Of a stretch of 34,381 nt of DNA, positions 5,193 to 10,527 are shown one piece after another. The position numbers and the translations under genes are program-made. The DNA is from a virus: IMG/VR virus record IMGVR_UViG_3300025168_000304, positions 1 to 34,381 of that record. One strand, 5' to 3'. The notes under the pieces were generated by a model. The model searched no databases. It saw only the letters and a list, made by a program, of their open reading frames with translations, and was not told the origin of the DNA. The first letter of the stretch is position 1. Each line of letters opens with the position of its first letter.

Positions 5193-5717
5193 TTAGGTAC
5201 CATTCTGGCCCACAAACACAGTTTTACCCGTGTAATTCTTATCAAATTGGTACCATGCACAGTTATCTTTGCCTGTATTGGGTGAATTTTCGATCCACTT
5301 CACTCTTCCTACGCTAATAACCTTCTTGCATAGGTGCATATACTCTGCGCTTTGCTTGGTGTGCATCCAGTCTGCATCGAACAGCAGATAAGTTGGTGCG
5401 ATACTCGATAGCCTTACTATAATTTTATGGAGTATGTCTCTTGACCAAGGTGGGTTCGTGATAAAAGCCTGACCTAGACAAGAATACTGGTGGGTTGCAT
5501 CACCTGTTTTGATGTATGCGTTCTTTGGTTCTATATCGGAAGCTCTGCCACACACCTTACCATGTTTCGTAAGGTAGCTTATTAGTGCTCCATTGCCTGC
5601 ACATGGCTCTTCGTACCGTGTGATATCCGCTATATGCGGTATTAGGGGGGTTACTGCCTTGTACGGCGTCGGATAAAAATCTCTTTCTACCCTATCAAAA
5701 TTTGATCTTTTGCCCAT
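5193..5717 (-). CDS. Orphan SAM-dependent DNA methyltransferase-like protein
   Basis: The 174-aa product carries the class I methyltransferase motifs in order: DFYPTP near residue 13, motif I EPCAGNG at 37-43, an acidic motif II (D61), GDA at 72-74, and the catalytic motif IV NPPW at 88-91. NPPW is typical of amino-methyltransferases (N6-adenine or N4-cytosine). It has no separate target-recognition domain and is short for the family. It is the only minus-strand gene between plus-strand genes, is AT-richer than the left arm, and has no restriction enzyme of its own next to it, although a PD-(D/E)XK protein lies 1.3 kb away. Plausible roles are protection of phage DNA or regulation. Activity is inferred. 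Confidence 0.7.
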   Translation of the reverse strand: MGKRSNFDRVERDFYPTPYKAVTPLIPHIADITRYEEPCAGNGALISYLTKHGKVCGRASDIEPKNAYIKTGDATHQYSCLGQAFITNPPWSRDILHKIIVRLSSIAPTYLLFDADWMHTKQSAEYMHLCKKVISVGRVKWIENSPNTGKDNCAWYQFDKNYTGKTVFVGQNGT

Positions 5718-5977
5718 TTTCTCTAAAAAAAAATGCTAGACCAGCTTCTCTAGCGATAGGTGTGCTGGCCTAGCTAGTTTGTGCTGTTATAGGTATCAGC
5801 ACAGGGAGGAAACATCGAAAAACTCTGTTTGACCAAACTAACTAGGCTAGTTCTAGCATAGATTCTAGTTCTAGTCTATAGCTAGTCTAGCCTATATATT
5901 ATATTTTTAGTCTAGACTAAGTTCTAGTAGTACTAGTATAAGGGTTTGTGCGTTACAAATTTGTTCGGGGAAATGCT
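5718..5977. other. AT-rich intergenic region with a CTAG cluster
   Basis: This 260-bp stretch contains no clear gene. Fourteen CTAG tetramers fall between 5736 and 5936, ten of them in the last 95 bp, where less than one is expected by chance in 200 bp. Within it, CTAGTTCTAG occurs twice (5847-5856 and 5865-5874, 18-bp step), AGTCTAGACT at 5909-5918 is a perfect palindrome, and TGTGCTG occurs at 5761 and 5780 with its complement CAGCACA at 5797. A GGGAGGAAAC ribosome-site-like sequence (5804-5813) is not followed by a standard start codon. Confidence 0.6.
5780..5803. repeat. Inverted repeat TGTGCTG-N10-CAGCACA
   Basis: Perfect 7-bp arms flank a 10-nt spacer. A third TGTGCTG lies 19 bp upstream at 5761. 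The arrangement fits a dimeric repressor site or an RNA hairpin. Confidence 0.4.
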
Positions 5978-6112
5978 TTGCCAAAAAAAGTTGAACACAA
6001 GTACGAGTTTAGTCGGGATAAGAAAACCTCTATCGGCTCCTCCACATTCAGCAGACCTCTGAACAAACACAAACGCAGAGATTGGAAGAAGTACATAGGT
6101 CAAGGCAGATGA
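5978..6112 (+). CDS. Small basic phage protein, 44 aa, TTG start
   Basis: This frame is too short for many gene finders. TTG 5978 follows TTCGGGG by 7 nt. The product ends in a pattern (KTSIGSSTFSRPLNKHKRR, then DWKKYIGQGR) that I recognise from very small hypothetical proteins of other marine phages, which supports it being real. It is strongly basic, so nucleic-acid or ribosome binding is possible. It heads a tightly coupled series: its TGA overlaps the ATG of the next gene. Confidence 0.6.
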   Translation: MPKKVEHKYEFSRDKKTSIGSSTFSRPLNKHKRRDWKKYIGQGR

Positions 6113-6336
6113 AGTGGGTGATCATTGTCATCATGACCACATTTTCTGTCGATGGTCACGATGCGGTTGAAATTTCCATGAGGTACGACAAGCCATTCTA
6201 TTTTGAAACGAAGAATGATTGTTTGGTTTACGTCAAAGAAAACGCCCTTGAGCTATCTCTTTTTGCAATTTCAAAATTCAACGGCGAAAAGCAAGTTGAA
6301 AATATATTCTGCATTCCGAAAGAAGCATCAATATGA
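6109..6336 (+). CDS. Small exported or membrane-anchored protein, 75 aa
   Basis: ATG 6109 forms an ATGA overlap with the preceding stop, so it is preferred over an in-frame TTG at 6082. The N-terminus (MKWVIIVIMTTFSVDG) looks like a short signal or anchor segment; the rest is a soluble domain with two Cys (NDCLVYVKENA and FCIPKE) that could form a disulfide in the periplasm. I cannot assign a function. The stop overlaps the next start (ATGA). Confidence 0.6.
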   Translation: MKWVIIVIMTTFSVDGHDAVEISMRYDKPFYFETKNDCLVYVKENALELSLFAISKFNGEKQVENIFCIPKEASI

Positions 6337-6833
6337 ATTTCACCACAATTGAAATTGCGCGGGACCTATCGAAGACTGAAACATTCTTCCTTCTTGCTGC
6401 ATCATGTAAAGACAATTTGGTGTATCTGGCATCTCCGTTCAAATCAGAAAAGGTATTCCAGCCCTATAAAGGGGTCCCTGAGTGGGTTTGGCGTGAAAGG
6501 GCTGCACAGACAGCCATTGTTACCGAATGGCTACTCAACAACGGAATATGGGCCTTCTCGCCTATAGTCTACGGGATGCATATTGAAGAAATGTGTGGCA
6601 GTCATGATTCTGGCTGGTGGCTGCGTAGGGATTTTGAATTTTTTAAAAAATGCGATGTCTTTGCAATTCTCGCATTAGCTGGATGGGAAGAAAGTCCCGG
6701 CGTCCAAAAAGAGATTGAATGGGCATTAACAACTGGGAAAACAATATTTAAGTTAGAGTTGGAGGATAGTTTTTTTGACGAAGAAACAACAGCAAGTGCT
6801 GAATTTCATAGAAAAATTTTGGGAAACGCATAA
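6333..6833 (+). CDS. DUF1937-like protein (nucleoside 2-deoxyribosyltransferase-like fold)
   Basis: The 166-aa product contains VYLASPF at about residue 30, a helix with WRERAAQTAIVTEWLLNNG, then WAFSPIVYGMHI, and CDVFAILALAGWEESPGVQKEIEWALTTGK. This is the Rossmann-like pattern of DUF1937 and nucleoside 2-deoxyribosyltransferase-like proteins, where the glutamate after GWEES is near the active site. Such proteins occur in phages next to nucleotide-metabolism or DNA-modification genes. The true substrate is unknown. It is coupled to the gene before it and overlaps the next by 59 nt. Confidence 0.7.
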   Translation: MNFTTIEIARDLSKTETFFLLAASCKDNLVYLASPFKSEKVFQPYKGVPEWVWRERAAQTAIVTEWLLNNGIWAFSPIVYGMHIEEMCGSHDSGWWLRRDFEFFKKCDVFAILALAGWEESPGVQKEIEWALTTGKTIFKLELEDSFFDEETTASAEFHRKILGNA

Positions 6834-7020
6834 GTACTCTCCTTCATATCGAGAGATATCAGACATTGAGGGAACAACATTATCTCACGCACACGCTATC
6901 GTGTCGGCGTTGTCCAAAAGAGGATTTATTCACACAGAAAAAGGTCAGGCTAGAGCAATCTATCCCATACCTGTATGGAGGTGCATGAGGCATGAGGCCG
7001 ATATATCAGACGCAAAATGA
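6775..7020 (+). CDS. LexA-type winged-helix protein lacking the protease domain
   Basis: The 81-aa protein starts at TTG 6775, 9 nt after GGAGG. Residues 1-55 (TKKQQQVLNFIEKFWETHKY, SPSYREISDIEG, then HAIVSALSKRGFI) match the LexA DNA-binding domain closely, including the SPSYREI recognition-helix region. LexA's C-terminal autoprotease half, with its Ser-Lys dyad, is absent. It would therefore be a constitutive regulator, or a competitor for host LexA sites. It overlaps both neighbours, so it is made from the same message as the DUF1937-like and nuclease-like proteins. Confidence 0.7.
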   Translation: MTKKQQQVLNFIEKFWETHKYSPSYREISDIEGTTLSHAHAIVSALSKRGFIHTEKGQARAIYPIPVWRCMRHEADISDAK

Positions 7021-7570
7021 TCTAGATAACGAGACCAGCGTTCTTACTGACTTTGAGACGTTCCTGTTGGATGATGTATATTTTGCAACAGAAGGCCCTG
7101 TGAAGAATGATTTCTGGTCTATCAAGTCTCCAAATTTTTCATGCTACGATTATGTTCTCACTTGTGGCGATGAAAATGAGCCGGGGGACCCTATTGCTTT
7201 GATCGAGGTCAAGCAAAGAAGATATAAATCAAATAGCTTTCCAACCTATAAAATATCAAAAAAGAAAATCGACAACATCATTTGTGCATCTTACGAGCGC
7301 AATATGATATCGATGTTGATCGTTCAGTGGAACGATGCCGTCACCAGTATGATTATTTGCAATCCATTTGATCAGATAGATAATTATCTTAATAGCCCAG
7401 TGACGGACGAAGGCTTTTCAATTTTCGACAATTGGTGTGGAGATATGAACTCTTATATTTCGAGAGGCAAAATAACAACCACAACGTGGGGCAGGACAGA
7501 CAGAAACGATCCTCGCGACATCGAAGCTGCCTATGAGATACCAATGACCCTATTCAGATCAGTTGACTAA
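6992..7570 (+). CDS. PD-(D/E)XK nuclease-like protein
   Basis: The 192-aa protein shows D53 (in CYDYVL) followed, after a turn, by a strand with E72-V-K74 (IALIEVKQR). This D...ExK spacing is the metal-binding core of the PD-(D/E)XK nuclease superfamily, which includes restriction enzymes and resolvases. The following helix and strand (MISMLIVQW) also fit. Nuclease activity is inferred, not proven. ATG 6992 lies 11 nt after GGAGG and overlaps the LexA-like gene by 29 nt. With the orphan methyltransferase 1.3 kb away it could form a modification/cleavage pair, although they are on opposite strands. Confidence 0.5.
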   Translation: MRPIYQTQNDLDNETSVLTDFETFLLDDVYFATEGPVKNDFWSIKSPNFSCYDYVLTCGDENEPGDPIALIEVKQRRYKSNSFPTYKISKKKIDNIICASYERNMISMLIVQWNDAVTSMIICNPFDQIDNYLNSPVTDEGFSIFDNWCGDMNSYISRGKITTTTWGRTDRNDPRDIEAAYEIPMTLFRSVD

Positions 7571-7580
7571 CAATCACCCT

Positions 7581-7721
7581 ATGAAACCATGTGAGATAAA
7601 AATGTATGAACTAAAAGTAAAAGACGGAACATATAAATCAGACACTTTATTTTCATTAATGTGGGCTGTGTTTTATCACAGGCTGCATCATTGGAAAAAA
7701 GGTGAAGGATTTAAGGATTAA
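7581..7721 (+). CDS. Small hypothetical protein, 46 aa
   Basis: This frame lies in the gap between the nuclease-like gene and terL. Two in-frame starts exist, ATG 7581 and ATG 7602; neither has a strong ribosome site. The product ends with LFSLMWAVFYHRLHHWKKG, an amphipathic, aromatic-rich helix. Codon choice is AT-rich like its neighbours. I recognise no firm family. It would be the last gene before the promoter at 7758. Confidence 0.4.
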   Translation: MKPCEIKMYELKVKDGTYKSDTLFSLMWAVFYHRLHHWKKGEGFKD

Positions 7722-7757
7722 GCTGATTGTTAGAAAAAACAAACAAAATACAAAATA

Positions 7758-7786
7758 TTGATTTTGTGGTCATTGTTTATTATAAA
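7758..7786 (+). promoter_or_regulatory. Sigma70-type promoter
   Basis: TTGATT (-35, 4 of 6 consensus bases) and TATAAA (-10, 5 of 6) are separated by exactly 17 bp in an AT-rich stretch. Transcription would begin near 7793, just before the structured RNA candidate and the terminase large subunit. It is the best promoter match in the window and would be read by host RNA polymerase. Confidence 0.6.
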
Positions 7787-7807
7787 TAGCATGTACCTAT
7801 TATTTAG

Positions 7808-7885
7808 GTCCGGTGCCGGGAATACCGATACCCGTGCAAGTTCCCCTTTACGCACCGGGAAAAGGGCGCTTCGGCGCTCTTTTCC
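7808..7885 (+). ncRNA. Structured leader or small RNA candidate
   Basis: A closing stem CCGGTGC (7810-7816) with GCACCGG (7852-7858) is perfect over 7 bp. Inside, CGGG (7817-7820) can pair with CCCG (7831-7834), or alternatively GGGAA (7818-7822) with TTCCC (7841-7845). CCCTTT (7844-7849) can also pair with AAAGGG (7861-7866), which would disrupt the terminator stem that follows. So terminator and anti-terminator forms are both possible. It starts about 15 nt after a promoter. It could be an independent short RNA, an attenuator for terL, or a put-like antitermination signal. The class is unknown. Confidence 0.5.
7858..7885 (+). terminator. Intrinsic terminator hairpin with TTCG loop
   Basis: GGAAAAGGGCGC and GCGCTCTTTTCC form a 12-bp stem (with one G-T pair) around a TTCG tetraloop. 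The downstream arm contains TTTT and is followed by TAATTT. It stands 18 nt before the terL start, so terL expression needs read-through or antitermination from the upstream promoter. Confidence 0.65.
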
Positions 7886-7903
7886 TAATTTGAATGGGGT
7901 TAT

Positions 7904-9403
7904 ATGGACGTTCAGCTAGAAAGCTACTTGAATAAGGTTTCTACTCTGCCTGCTGCGGAGCAAGAAGAAATATTGAAGTTGCTACAAGACTTGGATGTGG
8001 CGACAAAAAGAGAAGCATCCCAAACTAGTTTCCTCAGGTTTGTACAAGAAATGTGGCCTGCTTTTATTCATGGCTCTCATCATGAGATCATGGCAGATGC
8101 CTTTGAAAAGGTGTGTGACGGTAAGTTAAAAAGATTAATTATTAATATGCCGCCACGGCATACCAAATCAGAGTTTGCTTCGTATCTTCTACCCGCTTGG
8201 TTCTTGGGCAGGTATCCAGAAAAGAAAGTTATCCAAACCGCACATACAGCAGAACTGGCCGTAGGGTTTGGTCGTAAAGTGCGAAACCTAGTTGGAGACG
8301 ATACCTTCAAGTCGGTGTTCAAGGACGTATCTTTGAGATCAGACTCGAAAGCTGCCGGTCGATGGAGCACCAACAAAGATGGTGAATATTTTGCTATTGG
8401 TGTTGGCGGTGCTGTTACTGGTAAGGGCGCTGATCTTTTAATCATTGATGATCCGCACAGTGAGCAAGAGGCTAGGTCTTCTGATATCTCTGTATTTGAC
8501 CCTGTGTACGAGTGGTATACATCAGGCCCTAGACAGAGATTACAACCGGGTGGTGCGATTGTGATCGTTATGACGCGGTGGCATCAACGAGATTTGGCTG
8601 GTCAAATATTGAAAGCTTCTCAACAAAGGGATGGCAGTGATGAATGGAAGGTTATCCAGTTGCCTGCAATCCTGCCGTCAGGGAATTCTCTTTGGCCTGA
8701 GTTTTGGCCCCAGCCAGAACTAGAGAAGCTAAAGGCTGAGTTGCCTGCATCAAAGTGGTCAGCACAATATCAACAAGACCCCACTGCTGAAGAAAACGCT
8801 ATTATCAAAAGAGATTGGTGGCGTGTGTGGGAAGAAAAAGAACCGCCTAACTGTGAGTTTATAATACAATCATGGGATACAGCTTTTCTGAAAACAGAAA
8901 GGGCTGACTATTCAGCTTGCACAACGTGGGGTGTTTTTTATCCTAACGAAGACGAAGGCGGTAACGCAAACATAATTCTTTTAGACGCATTCAAAGATAG
9001 AATGGAGTTTCCAGAATTAAAAAGTGTTGCAATGAAAACATACAATGAATGGGAACCAGACGCCTGTATTGTAGAGGCCAAAGCGGCTGGTATGCCGCTT
9101 ATATTTGAGTTGCGTCAGATGGGGATGCCTATCGGGGAATTCACTCCATCTAGAGGCAACGACAAGATAGCCCGTGTAAATGCTGTTAGTGATCTCTTTG
9201 CCTCTGGCGTTGTGTGGACGCCCCAAACTTCTTGGGCAGAAGAGGTTATAGAAGAATTCGCAGCGTTTCCTGTCGGAGAGCATGATGACTTGGTTGACAG
9301 TAGCACTCAAGCATTACTCAGGTTTAGGCAGGGCGGTTTCATAAGAATGTCATCTGATGATGATGAGGATTTTATTCCCCGATCAAAGGCGGATTATTAC
9401 TAA
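7904..9403 (+). CDS. terL: Terminase large subunit
   Basis: The 499-aa packaging motor has an N-terminal ATPase with a Walker A-like PPRHTKSE (83-90), Walker B LLIIDDP (178-184) and the coupling motif MTRWHQRD (223-230). The C-terminal RNase H-fold nuclease shows its metal ligands in SWDTAF (Asp325), EAKAAG (391-396) and HDDLVDS (460-466). This is the full T4/Terminase_6-type domain order at normal length. It docks on the portal and cuts and pumps DNA with TerS. ATG 7904 has GGGGT 5 nt upstream. The stop overlaps the next start (TAATG). Confidence 0.95.
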   Translation: MDVQLESYLNKVSTLPAAEQEEILKLLQDLDVATKREASQTSFLRFVQEMWPAFIHGSHHEIMADAFEKVCDGKLKRLIINMPPRHTKSEFASYLLPAWFLGRYPEKKVIQTAHTAELAVGFGRKVRNLVGDDTFKSVFKDVSLRSDSKAAGRWSTNKDGEYFAIGVGGAVTGKGADLLIIDDPHSEQEARSSDISVFDPVYEWYTSGPRQRLQPGGAIVIVMTRWHQRDLAGQILKASQQRDGSDEWKVIQLPAILPSGNSLWPEFWPQPELEKLKAELPASKWSAQYQQDPTAEENAIIKRDWWRVWEEKEPPNCEFIIQSWDTAFLKTERADYSACTTWGVFYPNEDEGGNANIILLDAFKDRMEFPELKSVAMKTYNEWEPDACIVEAKAAGMPLIFELRQMGMPIGEFTPSRGNDKIARVNAVSDLFASGVVWTPQTSWAEEVIEEFAAFPVGEHDDLVDSSTQALLRFRQGGFIRMSSDDDEDFIPRSKADYY

Positions 9404-10527
9404 TGAGTATATCAGATAAGTTACAGAAAAATTGTCAGGTTGACAGTAGAAACAATCCATATTCTCTAGATCAGTGCGAAGAAGTCCACCAGTCTTTTGT
9501 AGCAAGTGGAATGGGCCATTCGCAGTACGCAAAGAATATTGGAATTGGAGTTGGCAAGCTCCGATATATTCTAAGGCGTAGGCTAGAGCTAATAGAAAAG
9601 TTTGATACAGATGCTCCTTTTTTTGTAAGAAAAGAAGATATCGGTGACGATATAGCTGACGTTAATGATATCATTGCCAGAAGAAGACGCGAATTCAACA
9701 GAAGAGATAAGGCTACAAAATCAAACGCATTGATACCGTGCTTTGTCAAAATCAAAGGCCCTGTGGGAATTTTGCACATGGGGGACAATCACGTTGATGA
9801 CCCCGGAACAGACATCCACCTTCTTCAGAAACATATTGACCTGATTAACGGTACGGAGGGATTGTTCGGTGCTAATGTTGGCGACATGGCAAATCACTGG
9901 GTTGGACGGCTCGCTCGCCTCCACGCATATCAGTCAACTACTGAAGCAGAAAGTTGGAGACTGGTGGAATGGCTTATGACCAGTGTTGACTGGTTATATA
10001 TAATTGGCGGCAATCACGATATGTGGGTTGGTGATGGCGATCCTATTGAGTGGATGGTTAGAAATCAGATGGGGGTTTATAAGTCCCACGGCGCTAGAAT
10101 AGAGTTAAGATTTCCTAATGGCAATTCAGCTATTATTAACGCTCGTCATGACTGGCCGGGGCATTCTCAGTATAATCCAGCGCACGGTCCAGCGAAGGCA
10201 ATACAAAGAGGTGTAACTGACCATATAGTTATCGCTGGTCATAAGCACATAACGGGATACCAAATCTTAAAGAACCCGTTGTCTGGCGTCATATCTCATG
10301 CGCTAAGGGTTGCTTCATATAAAATCCATGACGATTATGCTAATGCCTTGGGTTTGCCGGATCAGAATATATCGCCAGCAGTTTTGACTATTATAGACCC
10401 AGAAAAAGATCAAAGCGATCCGGGTATGATCAATGTTTTCCACGATGTTGATAGCGGTGTGGAATTTTTAAGATTTTTAAGAAAAAAATATGTTAAAGTT
10501 AATGAAGCATCTCAAGGAAAAGTCTGA
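9403..10527 (+). CDS. Calcineurin-like metallophosphoesterase with N-terminal HTH-like region
   Basis: The 374-aa product has all signature blocks of the calcineurin-type phosphoesterases: GDNH (127-130), GD (160-161), GNHD (203-206), a conserved His at 249 and GHKH (279-282), forming a two-metal centre. Residues 20-65 look like a helix-turn-helix (QYAKNIGIGVGKLRYILRRR), as would be needed to target DNA. Its position between terL and portal, with start and stop overlapping both, suggests a role in packaging or DNA end processing, such as an SbcD/Mre11-like nuclease. The true substrate (DNA, nucleotide or protein phosphate) is not known. Confidence 0.85.
   Translation: MSISDKLQKNCQVDSRNNPYSLDQCEEVHQSFVASGMGHSQYAKNIGIGVGKLRYILRRRLELIEKFDTDAPFFVRKEDIGDDIADVNDIIARRRREFNRRDKATKSNALIPCFVKIKGPVGILHMGDNHVDDPGTDIHLLQKHIDLINGTEGLFGANVGDMANHWVGRLARLHAYQSTTEAESWRLVEWLMTSVDWLYIIGGNHDMWVGDGDPIEWMVRNQMGVYKSHGARIELRFPNGNSAIINARHDWPGHSQYNPAHGPAKAIQRGVTDHIVIAGHKHITGYQILKNPLSGVISHALRVASYKIHDDYANALGLPDQNISPAVLTIIDPEKDQSDPGMINVFHDVDSGVEFLRFLRKKYVKVNEASQGKV

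Noticed and set aside
5814-5861. Leader peptide starting at ATC after GGGAGGAAAC
   Set aside because: ATC starts are extremely rare; 15 codons with no recognisable pattern. Mentioned only as an oddity.
7808-7885. tRNA gene
   Set aside because: The 7-bp closing stem resembles an acceptor stem, but there is no T-loop GTTCRANNC, no anticodon arm of proper size and the enclosed length is too short.
10492-10503. GTTAAAGTTAAT near the end of the metallophosphoesterase gene
   Set aside because: One mismatch in the arms and inside coding sequence; it may be chance, so not counted.
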